Source: Virgisporangium aurantiacum (lineage in GTDB: Bacteria; Actinomycetota; Actinomycetes; Mycobacteriales; Micromonosporaceae). From it: a stretch of DNA of 64,000 nt. Below the pieces are notes generated by a model. It saw only the letters and a list, made by a program, of their open reading frames with translations, was not told the origin of the DNA and did not search any database. Position 1 is the first letter of the stretch, and the number at the start of each line of letters is the position of its first letter. Below, in pieces: positions 49,584 to 58,491 of the stretch. The translations under genes and the position numbers were made by a program. The DNA lies in NCBI RefSeq assembly GCF_016863635.1, contig NZ_BOPG01000012.1, positions 248,001-312,000 on the forward strand. The letters are read 5' to 3'.

Positions 49584-50693
49584 TTACGCCGCCGCGGTGC
49601 GGGAACTTTCCCGCGGGATCAGGGTCGGTGTCAGCAGGATCCGCACCGGTTCGGCGCCGCGTTCCCGCTCTTTCCGGTCGCCGATCATGCGGACGAACAG
49701 GCCGATGCTCAACCGGCCCATCTCGGTGAAGTCCTGCTTGACCGTCGACAGTGGAGGGATCATGTAGGCCGCCTCGGGCACGTCGTCGAAACCGACGACG
49801 CCGACGTCGTTGGGTATCCGCCGGCCGGCCTCGAACAGCGCCCGGAGCAGGCCGAGCGCCATCTGGTCGTTGCCGCAGAACACCGCCGTCACCGAGCGGT
49901 CGGCGGCCAGCACACGGCCCAGTTCGTAGCCGGACCGCGCGCTCCAGTCGCCGGTGAGCGCGTCGGGTGTCGGCGCGCCGGCCTCGACGAGCGCCCGCCG
50001 CCACCCCAGCCGCCGCTCGCGGGCGTCGGGGTAGCCGACCGGGCCGCCGATGTGGTGCACCGTGCGGTGCCCCTGGGCGAGCAGGTGCCGGGTGGCGACC
50101 GCGGCACCGGAGACGTTGTCGACGCCCACGAACGGCACCGCCGCGCCGCTGCCGACCCCGACCGCCACCGTGATGACGCCCGAGGGCACGGCCACCAGCG
50201 CGTGGACCGCCTCGTCGTGCGGGACCACGCCCACGATCCCCTCGACCGACTGCTCCTCGAGCCGGGAGACCGCTTCGCGCACCGCCCGCTGGGTCAGCGT
50301 GTTGATGCTCGCGACGCTGACGAAGTAGCCGGCCGACCGGGCCGCCTGCTCGATCGCGTACACCATCGACGCCGGGCCGAACAGCGTGCTGTCGACCGTG
50401 ACGATGCCGATCGTGTTCGACCGACGGGTGACGAGCGTGCGGGCCGCCGAGTTGGGCTGGTAGTTGAGCTGACGCATCGCGTCGAGCACGCGTTGCCGCG
50501 TCTCGGCGCGCACGTTGGCGTGGGCGTTGACGACCCGGGAGACGGTCTGGTGGGAGACGCCGGCGAGCCGGGCGACGTCCATCATGACCGGCACGCGGGG
50601 CCGCCGCCCGTCGGTGAACGGCAACGGCGGGCCCGGAACGGCCGAGCCCGACACGGGCAGGCTCGGCACGGGCAGGCTCGTCGCACCGTCCAT
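49584..50693 (-). CDS. LacI-family regulator of the furanose regulon
   Basis: A 369-residue repressor. After an unusual 36-residue Pro-rich N-terminal extension comes the LacI HTH (MMDVARLAGVSHQTVSRVVN) and hinge helix (NYQPNSAARTLVTRRSNTIG). The periplasmic-binding-protein-like effector domain follows (about 95-360: CGNDQMALGLLRALFEAG, VGVVGFDDVPEAAYMIPPLS). The ATG at 50693 has GGAGGTCCGT, so the extension is probably translated. Its own promoter contains an operator copy, indicating autoregulation. The other copies precede the importer, the GH51-GH43 operon and the ricin/beta-helix gene. The inducer is probably the imported furanose or a derivative. Confidence 0.9.
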   Translation of the reverse strand: MDGATSLPVPSLPVSGSAVPGPPLPFTDGRRPRVPVMMDVARLAGVSHQTVSRVVNAHANVRAETRQRVLDAMRQLNYQPNSAARTLVTRRSNTIGIVTVDSTLFGPASMVYAIEQAARSAGYFVSVASINTLTQRAVREAVSRLEEQSVEGIVGVVPHDEAVHALVAVPSGVITVAVGVGSGAAVPFVGVDNVSGAAVATRHLLAQGHRTVHHIGGPVGYPDARERRLGWRRALVEAGAPTPDALTGDWSARSGYELGRVLAADRSVTAVFCGNDQMALGLLRALFEAGRRIPNDVGVVGFDDVPEAAYMIPPLSTVKQDFTEMGRLSIGLFVRMIGDRKERERGAEPVRILLTPTLIPRESSRTAAA

Positions 50694-50734
50694 ACGGACC
50701 TCCGGGCTGTTTCGGGGCTGTTACCGCCCCGTCA

Positions 50735-50763
50735 GTGTTAGCGTTCACACCTCGGCACGTCAA
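50735..50763 (-). promoter_or_regulatory. Promoter of the LacI gene with overlapping operator
   Basis: Read leftward, TTGACG (50763-50758) and TAACAC (50740-50735) are 17 bases apart, an excellent sigma-70-type spacing. The operator TGTTAGCGTTCACA (50736-50749, plus strand) covers the -10 and half of the spacer, so binding would block RNA polymerase. Confidence 0.72.
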
Positions 50764-50803
50764 GACACCGTCACACACTTGAAATCGACGACTACCAGCC
50801 CTC

Positions 50804-50841
50804 CCGTGGATCTTGGAGCGCCCCAACTCCAAGATCCACGG
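50804..50841 (-). terminator. Terminator hairpin after the GH43 gene
   Basis: CCGTGGATCTTGGAG and its exact complement form a 15-bp stem with an 8-base loop, 31 bases beyond the stop of the leftward GH43 gene and upstream of the lacI-type promoter. It insulates the two units. Confidence 0.85.
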
Positions 50842-50871
50842 TAACCGTTCGTGGCGGCCCGACCCGGGGTT

Positions 50872-52311
50872 TCAGCCGAGCCGGAACACCGTCGCCGCAC
50901 CGGTGGTCAGCCGGCCGCTCTCGTGCCGCAGGTACGTGTTCGCGTCCGCGACGACCTGCAGCGTCACCCCGCTGCCCGACGCGGTCCGCCGGAAGCTCGC
51001 CTGCCCGGCCCACGCGGCGCCGCTCTCCACCGGATCGATGCGCACCGTTGTCCCGGACACCCGGACGTAGCGGTTCGGGAAGTTGACCGACTGCAGCGAC
51101 TCCGTGCCCGCGCCGGCGAACCCGGGCACGAACCGGAACTGCGTGTCGGCCAGCTGCCGCACGCCCGCCTCCACCCGCAGCACGTAGTCGTAGTGCCGCA
51201 CGTGACTCGCCGGCGCGTCGGCCGGTGACAGCCGCACGATCGGCCCGCCCTTGCCCACCGGGACGCCGAACAGCGGCGTGCCGTCGGCGTGCCAGTACAG
51301 CCGCTGCACGCGGGTGTGCCGGTTCGGGTCGTAGAGCGGGTCACCGGTGATGTCGCGGTAGTCGCGGGCGTGGTAGACGAGCACGTCGGTCACGCCGTCC
51401 TCGGCGACGGTGAACGTGTTGTGTCCCGGCCCGTACTGCGACGTGTTGGCGTTGGTGCCGAACACCGGGTCGGGCGTCTTCACCCAGCTCGAGGTGCTGA
51501 GCAGGTTCGCTGAAGCCGACGCGGTGAGCAGCCCCATGCAGTACCGGGCGTCGGTGGCGCTGGCCGAGAACGTCAGGAACACCCGCCCGTTGCGGACGAT
51601 GACGGCCGGCCCCTCGTTCACCCGGAAACCCTGGATCTCCCAGCTTCTCGTCGGCGTCGCGATGCGCACCGGCTTGGTGGCCAGCGCCAGCGGCGAGCTC
51701 ATCCTGGCGATGTAGAGGCTGGAGTTGACGGCGATCTCCGGCTCGCTCTGCGCCCAGACGAGGTACCTCTGTCCATTGTGGGCGAACGTGGTGGCGTCGA
51801 GCGAGAAGCTGTCCCACTCGGTGACGATCTGGCCGCGCAGCACCCAGCCGGCCGCGTCGAGCGGGTCGGCCCGCGCGGACTCCAGCACGTACATGCGGAT
51901 CCGGAAGACGTTGTCCGAGTCGCCGGCCGCGAAGTAGATGTACCAGCGGTTGTCGATGCGGTGCAGCTCCGGTGCCCAGATGTGCCCGCCCATCCGGCCC
52001 GACGCCGGCCGCCGCCACACGACGGTCTCGGCCGCGTTCGTGAGACCCGCGAGCGTGGACGCGCCCCGCACGACGATCCGGTCGTACTCCGGCACCGAAC
52101 CGGTGAAGTAGTACATCCCGTTGGTGCGCGGCGTGATGAACGGGTCGGCCCGTTGCGTGACGAGCGGGTTCACGGTCGTCACCCCGTAGATCTCCGCGTC
52201 GGTCCGCAGCAGGGCCGGCGCCTCCGCGGACGACGGCCCGGTGAGAGCGCCCGCGGCCGCGACGCCGAGGCCGCCCTGCAGCACGAGGCGCCGGCTGATG
52301 TGTGGGTTCAT
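50872..52311 (-). CDS. Secreted GH43 arabinofuranosidase-like enzyme with CBM42 (AbfB)
   Basis: A 479-residue exported glycosidase. The N-terminus (MNPHISRRLVLQGGLGVAAA) looks Tat-like. The five-bladed GH43 propeller shows the catalytic base D56 (QRADPFITP), HIWAPELHRIDNRWYIYFA, the pKa-tuning D172 (SLDATTF) and the acid E233 (VNEGPAVIV). The C-terminal 130 residues resemble the AbfB arabinofuranose-binding trefoil (SLQSVNFPNRYVRVSGTTVR, ANTYLRHESGRL). It probably releases arabinofuranose side chains from xylan or arabinan outside the cell. It lies two bases after the GH51 gene and so is in one operon under the LacI operator at 54855. Confidence 0.9.
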   Translation of the reverse strand: MNPHISRRLVLQGGLGVAAAGALTGPSSAEAPALLRTDAEIYGVTTVNPLVTQRADPFITPRTNGMYYFTGSVPEYDRIVVRGASTLAGLTNAAETVVWRRPASGRMGGHIWAPELHRIDNRWYIYFAAGDSDNVFRIRMYVLESARADPLDAAGWVLRGQIVTEWDSFSLDATTFAHNGQRYLVWAQSEPEIAVNSSLYIARMSSPLALATKPVRIATPTRSWEIQGFRVNEGPAVIVRNGRVFLTFSASATDARYCMGLLTASASANLLSTSSWVKTPDPVFGTNANTSQYGPGHNTFTVAEDGVTDVLVYHARDYRDITGDPLYDPNRHTRVQRLYWHADGTPLFGVPVGKGGPIVRLSPADAPASHVRHYDYVLRVEAGVRQLADTQFRFVPGFAGAGTESLQSVNFPNRYVRVSGTTVRIDPVESGAAWAGQASFRRTASGSGVTLQVVADANTYLRHESGRLTTGAATVFRLG

Positions 52312-52313
52312 GG

Positions 52314-54836
52314 CTACCTCGTTCGGATCCGGAGGAACGTGACGGAGTTCGGCGGGTACGTGCGGGTGAACGCCGATCCCACCCGCACATTGCTGGTGAC
52401 CGGCTGGATCGGCTCGCCCGAGCGGGTGTTCTGCTCCCCCGGGTCACCGGTGATGACGGTCATCCGGGCGGTGTCGCGCACCCGCTGCCGACCCAGGTCG
52501 ATCCGCGTGACGGCCGGCGTGTCCTGCGCGTTGACCACCTTGACGATGAGCTCACCGGTGCGGTCGTCGCGCGTGACCACCTGTGCGAACGGCTGGCTCA
52601 CCTGGTCGTCGGTGAAGCTGCCCCACTCCTGCCCGTTGAGGAACAGCCGCACGGTCGTCCCGCGCACCTCGATCCGGATGTCGTACGTGACACCGGCTTC
52701 GACGGAGTTCGGCTTGGCGATGACGATCGACTTGCTGCCGCCGGCGCCCTTCTGGATCGCGCCCTGCGTGTTGTTCCAGCCGCCGAGGTTCCACCAGTAC
52801 AGTTCGCCGCTGTCCTGCACGCCGAACGCGACCAGGAAGCCCTCGGCACCGGAGAGCTTGGTGGCCTTGAGCGTCAGGTCGTAGTCGGTGGCGGTGATGT
52901 TGCCAGCCTTGACGAGCGTGTCGAGCGCGGCGGTGTCGGACTGCTGGTACTGGCCGTCGACGACGCTCCAGGCGCCGCGCGGCTCCACCGACGTCCACTG
53001 GCCGGCGCCGTTCGCGAAGTCGTCGCGGAACAGCACCGCGCCGTCGGTACCGGTCACCTGGACGTCGTCGTAGCGGGCGGCGGTGGCCCACGTCGACAGC
53101 CCGACCGCGCCGGTGATCCCGCGCGGCTGGATCACCGGGCCGGTGAACCGGCTGGGCACGGTGCGGTCGCCGACGTTGTTCATGAACAGCTTCTGCATCT
53201 GGTAACTGGTGGTGCCCCACGACTCGTCGTTGTCGAACCAGATCAGGTCCGGCCGCCACTGCACGTGGTCGATGTTGGCGAGCAGCGGCGCGTACGCGGC
53301 CATCTGCACGACGTCGGCGTTGCGTTCCAGGCCGGTCATGTAGTGCGCCTCGGCCAGCGAGTTGAACAGCTTGTTGTCCTGCGAGGCGAACTCGCCGAGG
53401 AACACCTTCGGACCGGCGCGGTCGTAGCTGTCGTAGCGCGCGTTGTTCTGCAGGAACCAGCCCGGGGTGTTGTAGTAGTGCTCGTCGACCATGTCGACGC
53501 CGGCCTCCCGGTTGAGCGCCCACAGCCGGTCGAACGTCGCGCCCGTGTCGTCCGGCCCGGAGTTGCCGACCACCGTCACCGTCGGGTACCTCGCCTCGAT
53601 CGCGGCGCGGAACCGCAGGAAGTTCGCGAAGTACTGGTCGGGCAGGTTCTCCTCGTTGCCGACCGCGACGTGGGTGAGGCCGAACGGCTTCGGGTGACCC
53701 ATCCGCGCCCGCAGGCCGCCCCAGGTGCTGCTCACCGGCCCGTTCGCGAACTCGACGAGATCGAGGGTGTCCTGGATGTGCCGTTGCAGCAGCGCCTCGT
53801 CGTTCGTCGCCCGGTTCTGCCCGCACCCGGTGACCAGGGCCGGCACCACCGGCAGCGGCATCGCGCCGATGTCCTCGGAGAACTGGAAGTACTCGAAGTA
53901 GCCCAGGCCGTAGGACTGGTTGTAACCCCAGAAGTTGCGGTTGGTGGCGCGCTCCTCGACCGGCCCGACCGTGTCCTTCCACTGGTACGACCGCGACCGC
54001 TCGTAGTTCGACGCGGCGTCGTACCCGTAGTGGCTGTTGGTGTTCACGAGGCAGCCGCCGGGGAAGCGCACGAAGCCCGGCTTCAGCGCGGCGATCTTCT
54101 CGGCGAGGTCGCGCCGCAGGCCGTTGGCCCGGTTGCGGAACGTGTCGCGGGGGAACAGCGAGATCATGTCGAGCTTCAGGGTGCCGGTTCCGGCCGCCCG
54201 CACCGAGAGGCGGCCGGCGTCGGTGTCGCGCCACGCGGTGAGCGTCCCCGTGTATTTGGACCAGGAATTGCCGCGCACCGTGAACGCGATCGGCGCGGCG
54301 AGCGCCGCGCCGGAAGTGTCGTGCAGGGTGACGCCCAGCGGCGTGCCCGCCGCGGCGTCGGTGCGCGCCCATACCGAGAAGTCGTAGCGGCCGCCCGCCT
54401 TCAGCGCGAACCCGGTGTTCCAGCCGGAGTTGGTGACGCCGTAGCCGCCGCCCTCCACAGTGGACAGTGCCAGGTTCAGGTAGGTGCGGTTGCGCTCGTT
54501 CAGCCGGGCGTCGTCGTTGACCGTGGTGGCGGTTCCGCCGGTGCCCACCGGCGTCCACGCGGTCAGGCCGGTGTACGCCTGGTTGTCGACCGGCAGGAAC
54601 TCGAACGACCGGTTGCGCACGAGCTCGCCGTACAGGCCGCCGTCGGCGGCGAAGTTGATGTCCTCGAAGAAGACGCCGTACATGGTGTCGGGGATCGCGG
54701 TTCCGGCACCGCGGGGGTCGACGGTGATCGTGTACGCGGGGTCCGGCTCGGGTGCCCGCGCCTGCGCCGGCACGGCTCCCACGGACCCGGCCAGGGCCAC
54801 GATCGCCAAACCGACAAGTCTTTTCGCCCGGGGCAT
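52314..54836 (-). CDS. Secreted multidomain GH51 alpha-L-arabinofuranosidase
   Basis: An 840-residue exported enzyme. The ATG at 54836 has GGAGGACC; the upstream ATG at 54893 would run through the operator. After the signal peptide (1-26) come the GH51 N-terminal strand (MYGVFFEDINFAADGGLYGE), a carbohydrate-binding beta-sandwich insertion (about 75-225), and the barrel. The barrel has acid/base E395 (AVGNEENLPD) and nucleophile E482 (FLGEFASQ). A concanavalin-like domain (about 615-770, RFRD-type start VLFRDDFANGAGQW) is inserted before the C-terminal GH51 beta-domain. Most intracellular GH51 enzymes are about 500 residues, so this is a long secreted form. It should act with the downstream GH43 enzyme to feed the YtfQ-type importer. 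Confidence 0.92.
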   Translation of the reverse strand: MPRAKRLVGLAIVALAGSVGAVPAQARAPEPDPAYTITVDPRGAGTAIPDTMYGVFFEDINFAADGGLYGELVRNRSFEFLPVDNQAYTGLTAWTPVGTGGTATTVNDDARLNERNRTYLNLALSTVEGGGYGVTNSGWNTGFALKAGGRYDFSVWARTDAAAGTPLGVTLHDTSGAALAAPIAFTVRGNSWSKYTGTLTAWRDTDAGRLSVRAAGTGTLKLDMISLFPRDTFRNRANGLRRDLAEKIAALKPGFVRFPGGCLVNTNSHYGYDAASNYERSRSYQWKDTVGPVEERATNRNFWGYNQSYGLGYFEYFQFSEDIGAMPLPVVPALVTGCGQNRATNDEALLQRHIQDTLDLVEFANGPVSSTWGGLRARMGHPKPFGLTHVAVGNEENLPDQYFANFLRFRAAIEARYPTVTVVGNSGPDDTGATFDRLWALNREAGVDMVDEHYYNTPGWFLQNNARYDSYDRAGPKVFLGEFASQDNKLFNSLAEAHYMTGLERNADVVQMAAYAPLLANIDHVQWRPDLIWFDNDESWGTTSYQMQKLFMNNVGDRTVPSRFTGPVIQPRGITGAVGLSTWATAARYDDVQVTGTDGAVLFRDDFANGAGQWTSVEPRGAWSVVDGQYQQSDTAALDTLVKAGNITATDYDLTLKATKLSGAEGFLVAFGVQDSGELYWWNLGGWNNTQGAIQKGAGGSKSIVIAKPNSVEAGVTYDIRIEVRGTTVRLFLNGQEWGSFTDDQVSQPFAQVVTRDDRTGELIVKVVNAQDTPAVTRIDLGRQRVRDTARMTVITGDPGEQNTRSGEPIQPVTSNVRVGSAFTRTYPPNSVTFLRIRTR
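54454..54464. repeat. TCCACAGTGGA palindrome, site 5
   Basis: An exact palindrome in the GH51 gene, read on the minus strand as TCC ACT GTG GAG (Ser-Thr-Val-Glu). Confidence 0.8.
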
Positions 54837-54854
54837 GGTGGTCCTCCGGTGTTT

Positions 54855-54868
54855 TGTGAACGTTAACA
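54855..54868. promoter_or_regulatory. LacI-type operator upstream of the GH51-GH43 operon
   Basis: TGTGAACGTTAACA differs from the perfect site at one position. It lies 19 bases before the GH51 start. Further upstream on the minus strand a TTGACG hexamer and a TACTGT hexamer 19 bases later could be the promoter, placing the operator downstream of the start point. Confidence 0.75.
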
Positions 54869-55015
54869 AGCGGGAACAGTATCCGCTGGCCATAGCCCGT
54901 CGTCAATGCTTTGACACGTATCTGCAAAGACACCGTTCGGGGTTCCACCGGTGCCGGGTGTTCCGAAGGATGGGACCAGGCAGCGCACCGGGCGCTGCGT
55001 CCCGAAAGGACGTGT

Positions 55016-55366
55016 ATGGAAATGTCACGGACGAGACGAGCACTCGCGGTCACCCTCGCGGCCGCAGCCGCGACAGTCGCGACCGCCCTTCCCGCCCGGG
55101 CCGACGGGGGCCCAAACACGACCGCAGCCTGCGTCGTCGGCTACCTGTGCATCCAGCCGGCCGGGGGCACCAGCCCGATCCTGGTGAAGGAGGGCGCGTC
55201 CCAGGAGTTCAAGGGCGGGCTCGTCGCCTCCTCGCTCACCAACCTCACCAAACTCGACTACTGCGTCACCGGCTCCCTCAACTTCGGGATCGCCTCCGGC
55301 GCCACGATCAACCGCATCACGACGGTCAACGCCGTGGCCCCGTCGAAGGGTGCCTGCCTGCACTGA
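55016..55366 (+). CDS. Small secreted cysteine-containing protein
   Basis: A 116-residue exported protein. The ATG at 55016 follows AAAGGA (a second ATG at 55022 is possible). The signal peptide spans about residues 1-29 (ALAVTLAAAAATVATALPARA). The mature part has four cysteines (ACVVGYLC, DYCVTG, GACLH), enough for two disulfides, and a CxxxxLC spacing like the start of secreted I36-type peptidase-inhibitor or similar domains, but the family is not certain. It is divergent from the GH51 gene and ends in a strong terminator. A role as an inhibitor or surface-active protein is speculative. Confidence 0.75.
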   Translation: MEMSRTRRALAVTLAAAAATVATALPARADGGPNTTAACVVGYLCIQPAGGTSPILVKEGASQEFKGGLVASSLTNLTKLDYCVTGSLNFGIASGATINRITTVNAVAPSKGACLH

Positions 55367-55371
55367 AAATC

Positions 55372-55406
55372 GATCCTGGAGCCTGCGACGTCCAGGCTCC
55401 AGGATC
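55372..55406. terminator. Bidirectional terminator hairpin
   Basis: GATCCTGGAGCCTG and its exact complement form a 14-bp stem with a 7-base loop between converging genes. It touches the stop codon of the leftward permease gene. Confidence 0.87.
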
Positions 55407-56233
55407 TACCCCTTCACGGCGCCCGAGGTCATGCCGGCCACGATGTGGCGGTTGAAGAACAGGAACATCAGCAGCGGGGGCACCGTGATCAGCAGGATGT
55501 TCATGAACAGCAGGTTGTACTGCGTCGTGTACTGGCTCTGGAAGTTGTAGAGCGTCAGCTGCACGGTCGCGTTCTGGTCGCCGGGCAGGAAGTACAGCGG
55601 GTACGTGAAGTCGTTGAAGACGGCCACCGACTGCACCACGATCACCGTGATCGCCACCGAGCGCAGCAACGGGAAGATCACCCGGAAGAACAGCCGCACC
55701 GGGCCGGCGCCGTCGATCGTCGCCGCCTCGTCGAGTTCGCGGGGAATCGTCGAGATGAACGCACGGAACAGCAGCGTGCTGAACGACAGGCCGAACGCGA
55801 TCTCCACCAGGATCAGCCCCGGCATCGTCTTGAACAGGCCCAGCCCCTGCAGAACCCAGATCGTCGGCACCACCGCCGGCGGGATGATCAGTCCACTGAG
55901 GACGAGGAAGTTCACCAGCCCGGTCCACCGGCTCGCCCGCCGTTGCAGCACGAACGCCGCCATCGCCGACAGCACCACCATCCCCGCCACGCTGCACACG
56001 GTGAGGATCGTGCTGTTGATGAACGCGATGACGAGCATGTAGTCGCGCGTCTCGAGGACGTCCATGAGGTTGTCGACCACGCGGAAGTGCTCGGGCCACG
56101 AGAAGTCGAGCAGCGACGCCTGTTGCTGGTCCTTCACGGCGGTGAGCACGATGAACGCGAACGGCACGATGAACACGACCACCGACACAAGGATCGACAC
56201 CGCGCTCAGGGCGACGTTGCGGCGCGGCCTCAC
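55406..56233 (-). CDS. CUT1 sugar ABC transporter permease (MalG-like)
   Basis: A 275-residue permease with six membrane helices and the EAA loop DEAATIDGAGPVRLFFRVIF that contacts the ATPase. The GTG at 56233 overlaps the upstream permease stop. The longer frame upstream is a shadow. It pairs with the MalF-like protein. As in many actinobacterial CUT1 operons, no ATPase gene is present; a shared MsiK-type ATPase elsewhere is expected. The operon also holds a binding protein and a GH78 rhamnosidase, so a rhamnose-containing oligosaccharide is the likely cargo. Confidence 0.9.
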   Translation of the reverse strand: MRPRRNVALSAVSILVSVVVFIVPFAFIVLTAVKDQQQASLLDFSWPEHFRVVDNLMDVLETRDYMLVIAFINSTILTVCSVAGMVVLSAMAAFVLQRRASRWTGLVNFLVLSGLIIPPAVVPTIWVLQGLGLFKTMPGLILVEIAFGLSFSTLLFRAFISTIPRELDEAATIDGAGPVRLFFRVIFPLLRSVAITVIVVQSVAVFNDFTYPLYFLPGDQNATVQLTLYNFQSQYTTQYNLLFMNILLITVPPLLMFLFFNRHIVAGMTSGAVKG

Positions 56234-57159
56234 CGTTCGACCTCCTTCCGGTTGAGGAACCAGAACAACGGGACGACGACCGCGGTGACGGTCAGGAACA
56301 GCACCACGTTCCCGGCCGTCGACAGCCCGTAGAAGCCCGCCTGGTACTGCTTGTAGATGACCGACGCGATGACGTCGGACGTGAACCCCGGCCCGCCGCG
56401 CGTCATCGCCCAGATGAGGTCGAACGAACGCAGGCCGCCGATCAGCGACAGGATCACCACGGTGACCGTGGCCGGGCGGGCCAGCGGCAGCACGATGTGC
56501 CGGAAGCTCGCGAACGACCCCGCGCCGTCCATCTTGGCCGCCTCGAAGTAGTCCTGCGGGATCGACACGATGCCGGCGATGTAGATGAGCGTCGCGAGCC
56601 CGACGCCCTTCCACACGTCGACCAGTGCCACCGACAGCAACGCGTACTTCGGATCGGTCAGCCAGCCCGGCCCGTCGACGCCGATCGCGGCGAGCGACTC
56701 GTTGATGAGCCCGCGTTCGGGGTTCATCAGGATCGTGAACGTGATGCCGACACCGATCGTGCTCACCAGCACCGGGAAGAACACCACCGACCGCAGGTAG
56801 CCGCGCGCGATGATGCGCGAGGTGAGCAGCACAGCCAGCAGCAGGCCGAGCACCACCTTCAGCCCCGACGTCACCACCGCGTAGATGAGCGTGTTGACGA
56901 AACCCTTCACCAGCGCGGGTTCCTGGAAGAAGTTGGTGAAGTTGTCGAGCCCGATGAACTTGTAGTCGAAGATCGTCCAGCGGGTGAGGCTGAAGAAGAA
57001 CGACGCGAACGTCGGCACGATGAACAGCGTCACGTAGACGATCGCCGCGGGAAGGTAGAACCAGTACGGGTACGGGCTCTTCCGCTTCTTCCGGCGCCCC
57101 GGGGTGTCCGGGGCGGACGAACCGCCCCGGACGTCCCGCTGTTCGACGGTGACAGCCAT
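56230..57159 (-). CDS. CUT1 sugar ABC transporter permease (MalF-like)
   Basis: A 309-residue permease. After a cytoplasmic basic segment (DTPGRRKKRKSPYPYWFY) come six helices and the EAA motif (YFEAAKMDGAGSFASFRHIV). The ATG at 57159 begins MAVTVEQRD, five bases after the binding-protein stop, with only a weak binding site, so it may depend on translation of the gene before it. It forms the first half of the channel with the MalG-like permease. Confidence 0.9.
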   Translation of the reverse strand: MAVTVEQRDVRGGSSAPDTPGRRKKRKSPYPYWFYLPAAIVYVTLFIVPTFASFFFSLTRWTIFDYKFIGLDNFTNFFQEPALVKGFVNTLIYAVVTSGLKVVLGLLLAVLLTSRIIARGYLRSVVFFPVLVSTIGVGITFTILMNPERGLINESLAAIGVDGPGWLTDPKYALLSVALVDVWKGVGLATLIYIAGIVSIPQDYFEAAKMDGAGSFASFRHIVLPLARPATVTVVILSLIGGLRSFDLIWAMTRGGPGFTSDVIASVIYKQYQAGFYGLSTAGNVVLFLTVTAVVVPLFWFLNRKEVER

Positions 57160-57164
57160 GAGGC

Positions 57165-58469
57165 CTACCAGCCGGGCAGGCCGAGTTGCTGGGCCTGCTT
57201 CTGCACGTCGCGGTCGTAGAGTTCGGCGCCGTCGGCCGCCTTGCGGATGCCGGACCCGACCTCCACGCAGATCTGCTCCAGCGCCGGGCCCTTCACCGGC
57301 GACAGGAACTCCAGCGCCGGTGTGGTGGCACGGGCGTCGAAGTACGGCTGCAGGTCCTTGATCGCCTGCGGCACGTCGGCCGGCAGCGTGCAGCCCTTCA
57401 CCACGTACGGACCGCTCGGCGCGACGGTCTTGCTCTGGACGTCGCAGCCCTCGGGGCTCGCGACGAACCCGAGGAATTTCTTCGCCGCGTCGAGCTTCGC
57501 GCCGCTGGTGGTCTTCGGGATGTAGATGCCACCGGGCTCCCACACGGTGAGGCCGTTCTTCGCCGCGTCGTCACCGGGCAGCGCGAAGAAGCCGACGTCC
57601 TTCACCTTGTCGGGCGAGTTCGCGGCGATCGTCGCGACCGCGAACGTGAGGATCGGGTAGTGCGCGCCGGTGCCGTCGGCGATCATCTTCAGCCCGTTCT
57701 CCAGTTGCGCCGAGGCGAAGTCGGAGTTCTGGTAGCCGGCGTCGTGCACCTCCTGCAGCCGCTGGAACCCGCGCAGCGCCGCCGGGGTGCTGGCCACCTT
57801 CACCTTGTTGGCCGTGTACTGGTCGGCGAAGGTCGGGTTCACGCTCGCCACGTTGTGGTAGTCGGCGAGGAAGATGACCTGCGACGTCCACGTCGTCTGG
57901 TAGGTCTGGATCACCGGGGCCACCCCGGCCGCCTTGATCTTCGCGTTGTTGGCCATGAAGTCGGCCCAGGTCTTGGGCACCTGCAGGCCGAGCCTGCTGT
58001 AGACGGCCCGGTTGTAGAGCATGCCGCCGCCGACCGTACCGCCGGTGGGCGCGCCGTACACCTTCCCGTTCGCGGTCACCGTCGTCTTGAACGCCGGGTC
58101 GAGGGTGCTGACGAACGCCTGGTCGTCGACCGCGGCGAGGTTCTGCTCCGGCTTGAGCGCCTGGAACAGCGATCCCGAGTTGTAGGCGAAGATGTCGGTC
58201 ATGTCCCCTGTGGACAGTCGGGTCTTGACGATGTTGTCGCCCTCGCCGCCCTGCGGGCGGGTCTCGACCTTGATGGACAGCTCGGGGTACTTGGCGTTGA
58301 ACGCCTTCGCCAGCGCCTCGGCCGTCTTGACCGTCGACGGTTCGTTGTCGACGAGGTACGACAGCGCCGTGCCGTCGCCGTCACTGTCGCCGAGGCTGCC
58401 GGGCGTGCACGCGGTGAGGGCGAGCAGACCGGATACGGCCGCCAGTAACGCGGTTCGTCCAATCTTCAT
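57165..58469 (-). CDS. CUT1 sugar-binding lipoprotein
   Basis: A 434-residue lipoprotein. The ATG at 58469 has GGAGGACC and a lipobox near LLALTAC. The mature region has the extracellular solute-binding type 1 pattern (AEALAKAFNAKYPELSIKVE, MTDIFAYNSGSLFQALKPEQ, GKVYGAPTGG). Ligand specificity is not visible, but the gene sits 22 bases after a GH78 rhamnosidase and just before two permeases, suggesting rhamnosylated oligosaccharides. The Cys pairs near the C-terminus (EGCDVQS, KGCTLP) may form a disulfide. Confidence 0.9.
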   Translation of the reverse strand: MKIGRTALLAAVSGLLALTACTPGSLGDSDGDGTALSYLVDNEPSTVKTAEALAKAFNAKYPELSIKVETRPQGGEGDNIVKTRLSTGDMTDIFAYNSGSLFQALKPEQNLAAVDDQAFVSTLDPAFKTTVTANGKVYGAPTGGTVGGGMLYNRAVYSRLGLQVPKTWADFMANNAKIKAAGVAPVIQTYQTTWTSQVIFLADYHNVASVNPTFADQYTANKVKVASTPAALRGFQRLQEVHDAGYQNSDFASAQLENGLKMIADGTGAHYPILTFAVATIAANSPDKVKDVGFFALPGDDAAKNGLTVWEPGGIYIPKTTSGAKLDAAKKFLGFVASPEGCDVQSKTVAPSGPYVVKGCTLPADVPQAIKDLQPYFDARATTPALEFLSPVKGPALEQICVEVGSGIRKAADGAELYDRDVQKQAQQLGLPGW

Positions 58470-58491
58470 GGGGGTCCTCCGGATGATGGTG

